This document shows, piece by piece, positions 8,001-15,240 of a stretch of 38,967 nt of DNA. A program made the position numbers and the translations under genes. Below the pieces are notes generated by a model. It was not told where the DNA came from. It did not search any database and saw only the letters and a program-made list of their open reading frames with translations. Source of the stretch: UBA668 sp049318165 (lineage in GTDB: Bacteria > Actinomycetota > Acidimicrobiia > Acidimicrobiales > Ilumatobacteraceae); assembly GCA_049318165.1 (NCBI GenBank), contig JBMOGW010000002.1, forward strand, positions 1 to 38,967. The letters run 5' to 3'. Numbering within the stretch: the first letter of the stretch is position 1; each line of letters begins with the position of its first letter.

Positions 8001-9753
8001 CCAGTCGACGACGACGACCGACGCCGGCTTCCCGACCTGGTTCCAGGACGGCAACGGCGTGCGGCTCGAGCAGTGCATGAGCAACGACGGCAACTGCGTC
8101 CTGCTCGCCGACGCGACGTTCAACCCGGCGCAGCCGGTGACGTTCCCGGCGAACTACCCGCTGGAGTCGTTCTACTCGTTCGCCGAGTCGGAGCTCCTGC
8201 CCTTCCCGGCTGACGCCGCATGTGGTGCTGCGGGCGGCTTCGCCATGGTCCGTGTCGCCACCGAGGCGACGTTCACTGCCGCAGCGCCGCAGGCAGGCAC
8301 GCAGACGTGGTTCAACCGCCTGCGGGTGACGGCCAACGGCCTGTGCCCGAACACCACCTACTCGTTCACGCACCCCTACGGCGTCACGTCGCTGACGACC
8401 GACGGCAACGGTGACATCCGTGCCAAGGACGGCACCTTCGACCTGGCCAACGTGTTGGGCTCGGCGCCGACGGCGCCGGGTGTCCTGGTGTGGGATCCGA
8501 ACGTGGCCCCGGCGGCCCCCGCCGGTTACCTCGGCGACGCCCGCACCCCCCACCAGGTCGTCGGTTCGCAGTTCCGTCTGGATCCGGCGGGCGAGCCCGT
8601 CAACTACTTCCAGATCGACGGCCCGTCCGGCGTCGTGGCCCGCACCGACAAGTTCGTCGTCGCCGGTCGCCAGGCCGGCCCGGTGGTCAGCAGCATCGCG
8701 TCGAAGGACTTCGGCGTGGTGGAGATCGGCCGCCAGAGCACGGCACAGCTCGTCACGGTCACCAACCTCGGCGTGACGCCGGTCAGTGCCCTCTCGGCCA
8801 CCATCACGGGTGCGAACGCCAACCTGTTCACGTTCGTGAACACCGGCTGCAACACCGCCGGCACCACGCTGAACCGCGACGGTTCGTGCAACGTGTCGGT
8901 GCGGTTCGTTCCGTCGGCGGGCACCGCCGTCGGCGTGAAGACCGCCACGCTGACGATCAGCCACGACGGCCTGCGCTCGCCGATCAGCATCCCGCTGACC
9001 GGCACCGCCAACGCTGTCCAGACCCCTGCGCTCACGGTCACCCCGACCTCGATGGCCTTCGGCACGATCACCGCCGGCACCACCAGCACGAGCCAGACGC
9101 TGACGATCCGCAACTCGGGTACCGGTGCCCTGCGCCTCGGTGCCCTGGTACTGGGTGGCACGAACCCCACCCAGTACCTCCTCGTGGCCTCGAGCTCGGC
9201 GACGGCCTGCCCGATCAACGGCACGCTGCCGACGGCGAACCTCGCCGCCGGTGCGTCCTGCACGGTGACGGTGGCCTTCGCCCCGACCTCGGGCGGCGCC
9301 AAGCCGGCGACCATCGCCGTGTCGGCCACCGACCGGGTGGCCGCTGATGGCCACGTCCCCGTGGTCATCCCGAACGTCAACGTGTCGCTCACCGGCACGG
9401 GTGGCCAGGGAACGATTCGCCTCTCGGCGACGACGCTGGCGATCGGTTCCCGTGCGGGGACCGCGACGTCGGCCCGTGTCACCCTGACCAACGCCGGCAC
9501 GGCGCCGTTCAGCCTGAACGGTGCGCCGGTCTTCACGATCACCGGCATCACGGCCAACAACCCCGTGCCGCGGTTCACCGCGGCGCAGACGGGCTGCAAC
9601 AACGTGGCCGTCGGCAGGAACTGCACCGTGACGGTGACGTTCACGCCGCCGGCCGGCACCCCGGCGAACAGCGTGTTCTCGGTGAACATTGCGATGACCA
9701 GCAACGCATCGAACAACCCGGTCACCCTGCGGGTGAACGGCACGGTGCGCTGA
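5011..9753 (+). CDS. Giant secreted modular protein, paralogue 1
   Basis: 1580 aa from ATG 5011; this start follows a purine-rich RBS and begins a Sec signal peptide (basic n-region, hydrophobic core, AQA cleavage near residue 38), unlike the longer frame from 4921. Three copies of an unnamed module start at residues 54, 544 and 1007 (about 220-245 aa each). Each begins FPTW(F/Y)QDxxGxR, then x-C-x(6-7)-C, FPxNYPxExFY, an acidic/aromatic stretch, GLCxxTxY, H/TPYG and a GYLGD motif. They contain 8, 6 and 4 cysteines respectively. The linkers (about 298-543, 764-1006, 1226-1580) hold two, two and three Ig-like domains of choice-of-anchor-D/ASH type (DFG...VTxxNxG...C...C.V.V.F.P...L.G.G). No LPXTG, no C-terminal TM helix and no enzyme motif were seen. 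It is probably an exported surface, matrix or adhesive protein; the molecular function is unknown. Confidence 0.85.
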   Translation: MGVVRTHGRSPRVARWLLAVGVLCASVPFIAAAGPAQAATTPPAKSAQLNSGGFPTWFQDANGVRAELCLDPNDTNCLAPLAAPGIYDPNLPLSFPSNYPDELFYSAVDSQPVTATDASCVDAGGTISVHLALEAAYFSGTPAPGDQAVFGRIRVNAQAGSGLCGGTWYTFRTPYGPITVQTQADGSIVGGAASAATVDVGCFPTPAVPCAFNETLAAPVLQIGFLQQVSGAAAGYLGDGSFSPVTGGLAGYNHLEVVKWAEGTAPAASGYQADCTGTCTVVADTANFAVLTKLAGPLSADVTTADFGGQALATTSAAKAITITNLGAGALGLDSSTIDQVEITGADAAQFGLTSTTCSVASVTAPVAATPLGRDEACQVSVTFTPAATAVAVASLDIHANGSATPFSIALKGTGVTSTAAAAATTSTDNLVFGGVRLTTVSSTQSVTITNTGDAPLLAVPSVVASADSSAFRISANTCAGGYVPAGATCTVSVLFVPGRVGTYSELLHFETNAPSGAVTVGMQAVGTGGVAAVSSTLDPVNTFPTWYQDETGIRLGQCDDPTNPLCIAAPVAGPVSFPSNYPDEWFYYIAQSEPMDVADPACNLEPGGVFVEAGTEAAFLGPIGPNEGITFGRLRIVSAGGLCPDTEYLFTHPYGRTVIAVDALGRIKPAAGTTDVGCAAAPCDFTAALSSPVSEGYLTQTVRPAGYLGDPVAPSTVTGAPYIDPLTGQPANHFTIHRLTDAGTVGDLIGSTDRFGVSGRLVGPMVVSPAAHDFGATAVDGGTISQDFTFTNEGIAPVDATGVTVSGVAAADYTVAANSCSPVAPAAATTLAIGASCAVTVTFDPSATGVRTATLTLVHTGRNNPLEAALTGVGGAGAGLPAISTPLPTISFPALQAGQVSASAQVVISNVGGQAPLVVGTTPRTGTNPGQFQVTNQCPGNNVARPGTVAPGDTCVVLVRFAPTTAGAKTATLTVNSNAGAITVTLNGRGSTDVPTQSTTTTDAGFPTWFQDGNGVRLEQCMSNDGNCVLLADATFNPAQPVTFPANYPLESFYSFAESELLPFPADAACGAAGGFAMVRVATEATFTAAAPQAGTQTWFNRLRVTANGLCPNTTYSFTHPYGVTSLTTDGNGDIRAKDGTFDLANVLGSAPTAPGVLVWDPNVAPAAPAGYLGDARTPHQVVGSQFRLDPAGEPVNYFQIDGPSGVVARTDKFVVAGRQAGPVVSSIASKDFGVVEIGRQSTAQLVTVTNLGVTPVSALSATITGANANLFTFVNTGCNTAGTTLNRDGSCNVSVRFVPSAGTAVGVKTATLTISHDGLRSPISIPLTGTANAVQTPALTVTPTSMAFGTITAGTTSTSQTLTIRNSGTGALRLGALVLGGTNPTQYLLVASSSATACPINGTLPTANLAAGASCTVTVAFAPTSGGAKPATIAVSATDRVAADGHVPVVIPNVNVSLTGTGGQGTIRLSATTLAIGSRAGTATSARVTLTNAGTAPFSLNGAPVFTITGITANNPVPRFTAAQTGCNNVAVGRNCTVTVTFTPPAGTPANSVFSVNIAMTSNASNNPVTLRVNGTVR

Positions 9754-9784
9754 CACACCTTTCCCGCCCACCGGGGAAACGACG

Positions 9785-9818
9785 GCATGGCCGACGCGGG
9801 CAACCGCGTCGGCCATGC
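9785..9818. terminator. Hairpin terminator after giant gene 1
   Basis: A perfect 15-bp stem, GCATGGCCGACGCGG (9785-9799) with CCGCGTCGGCCATGC (9804-9818), closes on a GCAA (GNRA-type) loop, 31 nt after the stop codon. The core GACGCGGGCAACC is shared with the terminator after gene 2. No T-tract follows. Confidence 0.75.
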
Positions 9819-9832
9819 TGCGTGCCAGTGCC

Positions 9833-9848
9833 TGTGACGAAGGTCACA
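9833..9848. promoter_or_regulatory. CRP-type operator, site 2 of 3
   Basis: TGTGACGAAGGTCACA is a perfect TGTGA-N6-TCACA palindrome, ending 276 nt before ATG 10125 and only 14 nt after the preceding terminator stem. Confidence 0.7.
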
Positions 9849-10124
9849 GTCAGATCGAGATGAAATTCCCGGCGCCCACTGTCGGTCGTCCGGCCCCACC
9901 TCGGGTGAAGTTCTCGCACGTCGATCCTCCCGGCGCGGTGGACAGCTCACGCTCCGCGGGAACGGTGTACCGGTCCCGGGACTCCTGAGACCTCGCGGGG
10001 TCGGGGAGTAGGACCCACGGCGTAGAGCGATGGGGTCCGTTGACGTGGTGACCCCCGGCACGGTTCTCTGACCCGGCGGAGAGTCCACCGCGACGGAGTG
10101 GTGGGCAGGAAAGGGTGGGACGCG

Positions 10125-13100
10125 ATGAGCGTTTTTCGTATTGGCAGTGGTCGGCGCGGCCGGCTGCTCGGGATGGCGGCGGTGCTGGGGCTGATGTGTT
10201 CCGCGCTGCCGTTCCTCCCATTGGGGGCGTCGGTCGACGCCGCCGCACCGGCGTATTCGCCGGGACGGATGGACAACGGCTTCCCCGAATGGTTTCAGGA
10301 TGTCAACGGCGTTCGCGTGGCCCCGTGCCTCGACCCCAACGACACCAACTGCCTCGCCCCGTTGACGGGGCCAGGCTACGACGCGACGTTGCCGCTGTCG
10401 TTCCCCACGAACTTCCCGGACGAGTTCTTCTATTCGGCGGTCGACTCCGAGCCGATCTCGGCCACCGACTGCTCCGCGGCGCCGACCGGGACCATCTCGG
10501 CGCACCTGGCGCTCGAGGCAGCGTTCGCCAACGCCGATGTCATCCCTGGTGACCAGATGGTGTTCGGCCGCATCCGGTTCCGCGTCGGCGACGACAGCGG
10601 CCTGTGCGCCAACAGCTGGTACACGTTCAAGACGCCCTACGGCGACGTCACCGTCCAGACCGACGAGAACGGGACGCTGCTCGGCCGCGTCGCCGCCGCC
10701 AACACGACGGACATCGGCTGCTTCCCGACCGCCGTGGTGCCGTGCGACTACGCCGTGACGCTCACCGCGCCGCCGCTCGCGCTCGGCCTGCTCCGGCAGG
10801 ACCCCGCCGACCCCGATCTGCCGGCAGCGCCCGCAGCGGGCTACCTCGGCAACGGCGGCTTCACCCGCATCACGGGCAGCTCGACCGGCTTCCACCAGCT
10901 CGAGGTCGTCAAGTGGCCCGCAGGCCTCGAGCCGGCCAATGGTGGCGGCTACGAGGTGTCGTGCACCGACCCCGGCTGCCTTTCCCTCGGCGGCACCGAC
11001 AAGTTCGCCGTGCTCGCCAAGCTGGCGGGCCCGATCGACGCGCCCGTCGACACGCTCGACTTCGGCGGCGTCCTCGCCCCGCAGACCACCGACACGGGCA
11101 CCCTGCCCGGCTCGTCGGCGACGCGCTCGGTCGACCTCACCAACCTCGGCGCCGGTGCCACCGGCCAGGACGCGGCGACGATCGTCAGCGTGGCCGTCGT
11201 CGACCCGAGCGGTCAGTTCAGCCTCCAGGGTGACACCTGCGCAGCCACGGTCGTCGCTCGCGACGCCGCCTGCGCCGCAACGGTGACCTTCACCCCGAAC
11301 ACCACCGGCGCCCAGAGCGCCGCCCTCGAGGTGGTCGTCGACGGCTCGCCGACCGCCTTCCGTCTGCCGCTCGCCGGCACCGGCACGGCACCCGGCGATG
11401 CCGCACACGTGCTGCTCGACCCGATCGACCAGAACCTGGTGATCGGCGACGTTCGAATCTCCAACGCCAGCGCGGTCCACACCGTCACCGTCACCAACGA
11501 CGGCTCGGCGCCGCTCGTGGCGACCCCCACGCTCACCGGTCCGTCCCAGTTCACCGTCACGGGTGACACCTGCACCGGTCGCTTCGTCGCCGCCGGCGCC
11601 AACTGCACCATCGGCGTGCGTTTCGTCCCGACCGCTCGCGGTCCCCTCACGGCCCAGCTGCAGTTGGCGACGAACACCGCCGACGGCGTGCTGACCGTCG
11701 TGGTCGCCGCCAACGGCACCGGCGGCGTCGCCGCCGTGTCGCCCGAGATCGACCCGGACAACACGTTCCCGACCTGGTATCAGGACGAGAGCGGCCTCCG
11801 CGTCGGCCAGTGCGACGAGCCGCTGAACCCGGTGTGCATCACCGCACCGATCGAGGCCGGCCCGCAGGTCCTCCCGGGCAACTACCCGGACGAGTGGTTC
11901 TACTACATGGCCGCTTCGGAGGCCGTGACGATCCAGGACCCGCTGTGCCAGGTCGAGCCCGGCGACATCATGGTCGAGTCGGCGGTCGAGGCCGCGTTCT
12001 TCGGCCCGGTCGTGCCCGGTGGTGGGATGACCTTCGGTCGCCAGCGCATCGTGATCCGTGGCGGCCTCTGCCCCGAAACCGAGTACCTGGTGACGCACCC
12101 CTACGGCCAGACCATGGTCGTCACGAACGACGCCGGTGGCGTCAAGCCCTCGCCCGGCACCACCGACATCGGCTGCATCGCCGAGCCGTGCGACTTCACC
12201 CTGGCGATCGCCAGCCCGGTGTTCGAGGGCTTCCTCGAGCAGGTCGGCCACCCGGCCGGCCTCCTCGGTGACCCGCTCGTGCCGGCGAAGGTGACCGGTG
12301 CACCCTTCGTCGACCCGCGCAGCGGTCAGCCGGCGAACTTCGTCCTGATCGAGCGCCTCGACCAGGCGGGCGAGCCCGATTCGGTGCTCGGCTTCTCCGA
12401 CCTGTTCGGCGTGACCGGCCGCCTGGCGGGCCCGATCGTCGCCTCGCCGACGAGCGTGGACTTCGGCGCCGCCGAGGCAGGGCTGCTGCCCGGCCCGGCC
12501 GCGCAGGACATCACGTTCACCAACACCGGCATCGCCGACGTGACGCTCGCCGCCACGCCGGTGACCTTCGAGGGCACGCACGCAGCCGACGCCTCGCTCG
12601 TGCCGGCCACCACCACCTGCCTTGCCGGCACCCAGCTGGCGCCGGGTGCGTCGTGCGTCGTGACCGTGACCCTGCTGCCCGGTGGCACGGGCGTCCGCTC
12701 GGCGACCGCAGTGCTCCACCACGACGGCCGCAACAGCCCGACCGGTGTGCCGCTGACGGCCATCGGCAACGCCCCGGCCGGCTCGGCGGCACTGTCGACC
12801 GCCAGCACCCAGGTGCGCTTCGTCGACCTCCACATCGGCGAGGCCTCGGCCTCGGCGAAGGTCGAGATCTCCAACATCGGTGGCCAGGCCGTCCTCGAGG
12901 TGGGTGCGCCCGCCGTCACGGCGGCGACGCCGTTCGAGATCACGGCCAACACCTGCAGCCTGGTGCAGCCGGGTGAGACCTGCTCGCTGTCGGTGCGCTT
13001 CGTGCCGACGGAGGCCGGTGCGGCCACGGCCGAGCTGACCATCCCCGGCCGGACGTTCGGCACCGACCCGGACCTCGTGCCGGCGCTGCCGACCATCACC

Positions 13101-14894
13101 CTGCCGCTGAGCGGCAAGGGCACCAACGTGGTGCCGACCCAGTCGGCGAGCTCCACGACGGCCGGCTTCCCCTCGTGGTTCCAGGATCGCAACGGCCTGC
13201 GTCTCGAGCAGTGCATGGCGACCGACGGCAACTGCGTGGTGCTGCCGGGTGACTCGTTCGACCCGACACAGCCGATCTCGTTCCCGACGAACTACCCGGA
13301 CGAGTCGTTCTGGTTCTTCGCGGACTCGGACATCATCACGGTCCCGGCCGACGCCAGCTGCGGTGCCGCCGGTGGCACGGTCCTCCTCGGCCTCGCCACG
13401 GAGGCGGCGTTCACGGGCGCCGCACCGGCGGCCGGCACGCAGACCTGGTTCAACCGCCTGCGGATCACCGCTGACGGCCTGTGCGCCAACACCACCTACC
13501 AGTTCGTCCACCCGTACGGTGTGACGAGCCTCACCACCGACGGTGCGGGCGAGATTCGCCCGAAGGACGGCACGTTCGACGTGGACGCCGTGACCGGCAG
13601 CCTGCCCACGGACCCTGGCTACCTGCGCTGGGACCCGAACGTGGCGCCGTTCGCGCCGACTGGCTACATCGGCCACCCCGGTGTCCTCCACACGGTCGTG
13701 GGGTCGAACTTCCGTTACGGCACGGACCCTGAGCCCGTGAACTACGCAGCGGTCATCGGCCCGAGCGGCGAAGTCGGTCGCACGGACAAGTGGGCGGTCG
13801 CCGGCCGCCTCGCTGGCCCGGTCGTGTCGAACATCACCTCGCGTGACTTCGGCACCATCGAGGTGGGCCACCAGACCGCGGTCCAGACGGTCATCGTCAG
13901 CAACATCGGCGGCTCGCCGGTCCAGGTCGCCGCTCCGGTGGTGACGGGTGCAACGACGGAGTTCGAGGTGCTGAACGTGCTGCCGGTCGGCAGCACGCAG
14001 ACCCTCTGCTCGACGCTGCCGCTGCTGCAGACCGACGACTCCTGCGTCGTGTTGGTGCGCTACAGCCCCACCACGGCCGGCAGCCATGCAGCGACGCTGA
14101 CCATCGGGCACGACGCACTGCGTGGCCCGGTCACCGTGTCGCTCACCGGCACCGCGGTGCCGCTGCAGACGCCGGCGATGGTCGGCTCGGCCACGACGCT
14201 GGCCTTCGGCAACGTCATCGTCGGCACCAACAGCACCAACCAGGTGCTCACGGTGCGCAACTCCGGCACCGGCGCCCTGCAGATCGGCACGCTGGACCTC
14301 GGCGGGGCGAACCCGACGCGGTACAGCATCGTCGCCACGACCTGCCGCGACGCCGCACTGACCGGCGTGGTCCTCGCTCCCGGTGTGTCCTGCACCGTGA
14401 CCGTGCGCTACTCGCCGAACCTGAAGGCGTCTCAGCCGGCCACGCTGACGGTCTCCGCCACGGATGCGGTCACCGTCGATGGTCACGTGCCGGTCGCCGT
14501 CTCGTCGCTCGTGGTGTCCCTCACGGGCACCGGCGTGCAGGGCACCATCGCCCTGTCGACCAGTTCGATCACGATGTCGGCCCGTGCCGGCTCGACGGCG
14601 ACCTCGAGGCTGACGCTGACCAACACGGGCAACGCCAACTTCAGTCTGCAGAGCCTGGGCGCCACCCCGGCGTTGTCGTTCGTGGCCGTCTCCGGCGTCA
14701 ACCCGACGTCGAAGTTCTCGGCGACGAGCTCCGGGTGCAACAACGTGGTCCCGGGCAGGAGCTGCCAGGTCACGGTGTCGTTCACGCCGGGAGCCGGCAC
14801 CGTCAACGAAGTGTTCAGGGTGCAGCTGAAGATCCTCAGCAACGCCTCGAACAGCCAGCTGCTGGTGAACGTGCAGGGCACGCGCACGCGCTGA
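10125..14894 (+). CDS. Giant secreted modular protein, paralogue 2
   Basis: 1589 aa from ATG 10125, chosen for the AGGAAAGG RBS and because it opens a Sec signal peptide (RIGSGRRGRLLG, hydrophobic core, cleavage near residue 36-38 around VDA-AAP). The architecture is the same as paralogue 1: modules start at residues 53 (FPEWFQDVNG), 548 (FPTWYQDESG) and 1015 (FPSWFQDRNG), with 8, 6 and 4 cysteines, separated by ASH/choice-of-anchor-D-like Ig domains. Equivalent modules of different paralogues resemble each other more than modules within one protein, so the three-module gene existed before it was tandemly copied. The C-terminus ends in a beta-strand (VQGTRTR) with no anchor signal. Role is inferred only as extracellular and structural or adhesive. 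Confidence 0.85.
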   Translation: MSVFRIGSGRRGRLLGMAAVLGLMCSALPFLPLGASVDAAAPAYSPGRMDNGFPEWFQDVNGVRVAPCLDPNDTNCLAPLTGPGYDATLPLSFPTNFPDEFFYSAVDSEPISATDCSAAPTGTISAHLALEAAFANADVIPGDQMVFGRIRFRVGDDSGLCANSWYTFKTPYGDVTVQTDENGTLLGRVAAANTTDIGCFPTAVVPCDYAVTLTAPPLALGLLRQDPADPDLPAAPAAGYLGNGGFTRITGSSTGFHQLEVVKWPAGLEPANGGGYEVSCTDPGCLSLGGTDKFAVLAKLAGPIDAPVDTLDFGGVLAPQTTDTGTLPGSSATRSVDLTNLGAGATGQDAATIVSVAVVDPSGQFSLQGDTCAATVVARDAACAATVTFTPNTTGAQSAALEVVVDGSPTAFRLPLAGTGTAPGDAAHVLLDPIDQNLVIGDVRISNASAVHTVTVTNDGSAPLVATPTLTGPSQFTVTGDTCTGRFVAAGANCTIGVRFVPTARGPLTAQLQLATNTADGVLTVVVAANGTGGVAAVSPEIDPDNTFPTWYQDESGLRVGQCDEPLNPVCITAPIEAGPQVLPGNYPDEWFYYMAASEAVTIQDPLCQVEPGDIMVESAVEAAFFGPVVPGGGMTFGRQRIVIRGGLCPETEYLVTHPYGQTMVVTNDAGGVKPSPGTTDIGCIAEPCDFTLAIASPVFEGFLEQVGHPAGLLGDPLVPAKVTGAPFVDPRSGQPANFVLIERLDQAGEPDSVLGFSDLFGVTGRLAGPIVASPTSVDFGAAEAGLLPGPAAQDITFTNTGIADVTLAATPVTFEGTHAADASLVPATTTCLAGTQLAPGASCVVTVTLLPGGTGVRSATAVLHHDGRNSPTGVPLTAIGNAPAGSAALSTASTQVRFVDLHIGEASASAKVEISNIGGQAVLEVGAPAVTAATPFEITANTCSLVQPGETCSLSVRFVPTEAGAATAELTIPGRTFGTDPDLVPALPTITLPLSGKGTNVVPTQSASSTTAGFPSWFQDRNGLRLEQCMATDGNCVVLPGDSFDPTQPISFPTNYPDESFWFFADSDIITVPADASCGAAGGTVLLGLATEAAFTGAAPAAGTQTWFNRLRITADGLCANTTYQFVHPYGVTSLTTDGAGEIRPKDGTFDVDAVTGSLPTDPGYLRWDPNVAPFAPTGYIGHPGVLHTVVGSNFRYGTDPEPVNYAAVIGPSGEVGRTDKWAVAGRLAGPVVSNITSRDFGTIEVGHQTAVQTVIVSNIGGSPVQVAAPVVTGATTEFEVLNVLPVGSTQTLCSTLPLLQTDDSCVVLVRYSPTTAGSHAATLTIGHDALRGPVTVSLTGTAVPLQTPAMVGSATTLAFGNVIVGTNSTNQVLTVRNSGTGALQIGTLDLGGANPTRYSIVATTCRDAALTGVVLAPGVSCTVTVRYSPNLKASQPATLTVSATDAVTVDGHVPVAVSSLVVSLTGTGVQGTIALSTSSITMSARAGSTATSRLTLTNTGNANFSLQSLGATPALSFVAVSGVNPTSKFSATSSGCNNVVPGRSCQVTVSFTPGAGTVNEVFRVQLKILSNASNSQLLVNVQGTRTR

Positions 14895-14910
14895 CAGATC
14901 CCACCCAGGG

Positions 14911-14953
14911 GGCCGGGTCGACGCGGGCAACCCGCGTCGGCCCGGCCGCTTTT
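14911..14953 (+). terminator. Rho-independent terminator after giant gene 2
   Basis: A 17-bp stem with one G-U pair, GGCCGGGTCGACGCGGG (14911-14927) against CCCGCGTCGGCCCGGCC (14931-14947), closes on a CAA loop and is followed by GCTTTT. It shares its GACGCGGGCAACC core with the gene 1 terminator. Confidence 0.8.
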
Positions 14954-14962
14954 CCTGCTCAC

Positions 14963-14978
14963 TGTGACGGATGTCACG
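14963..14978. promoter_or_regulatory. CRP-type operator, site 3 of 3
   Basis: TGTGACGGATGTCACG matches TGTGA-N6-TCACA except for the last base. It ends 262 nt before ATG 15241, close to the spacing of the other two sites (266 and 276 nt). Confidence 0.65.
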
Positions 14979-15096
14979 GTCTCCTGACCAAACCTTTTGC
15001 GCGGGACCACGTTCCGTCAAAAGTCCTCACGCCGAGCGGTCGTGCGTCGTGATCGACATCAACGCGAGGTCAAGCGTGTGCGCACTGTGGTGACGG

Positions 15097-15112
15097 TGGG
15101 TCATCCGACCCA
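15097..15112 (+). other. Leader hairpin before giant gene 3
   Basis: TGGGTC-ATCC-GACCCA, a perfect 6-bp stem with a tetraloop, lies about 129-144 nt before the start codon, close to the position of the gene 1 leader hairpin. Function is unknown. Confidence 0.35.
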
Positions 15113-15240
15113 TGTCCGGCGAAGCGACGACGACCAAGGTCGTACACCTCGGGTCGTCATTGCGCCGTCCGGCCCGGGACGCTTCAGTGGAGGTCGCAGG
15201 ACCCTTCGACGGGAGACAGGGTCTGCGGTGGGAGCGGGAC

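Larger units (their letters stand above)
9754..10124 (+). promoter_or_regulatory. Intergenic region between giant genes 1 and 2
   Basis: 371 nt without a gene. In order it contains a strong hairpin terminator (9785-9818), a CRP-type palindrome (9833-9848), an ACTGTCGGTC sequence shared with gene 1's leader (near 9878), GC-rich inverted repeats (such as GTCCCGGGAC near 9974) and an AGGAAAGGGTGGGACGCG ribosome-binding region almost identical to that of gene 1. This arrangement suggests the regulatory region was duplicated together with the gene. Confidence 0.6.
14895..15240 (+). promoter_or_regulatory. Intergenic region between giant genes 2 and 3
   Basis: 346 nt without a gene. It holds a terminator with a T-tract (14911-14953), a CRP-type site with one mismatch (14963-14978) and a tetraloop hairpin (15097-15112). 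Unlike the first two leaders, the region before ATG 15241 lacks the AGGAAAGG element and instead reads GGTGGGAGCGGGAC. Confidence 0.55.

Noticed and set aside
4951..15020. Very long antisense open frames (about 1,600 and 2,100 codons) opposite giant genes 1 and 2
   Set aside because: They mirror the sense genes, are full of Arg/Gly/His/Ala low-complexity sequence, cross the terminator-operator region and show no domain or RBS. The G/C-biased third codon positions remove stops from that antisense frame.
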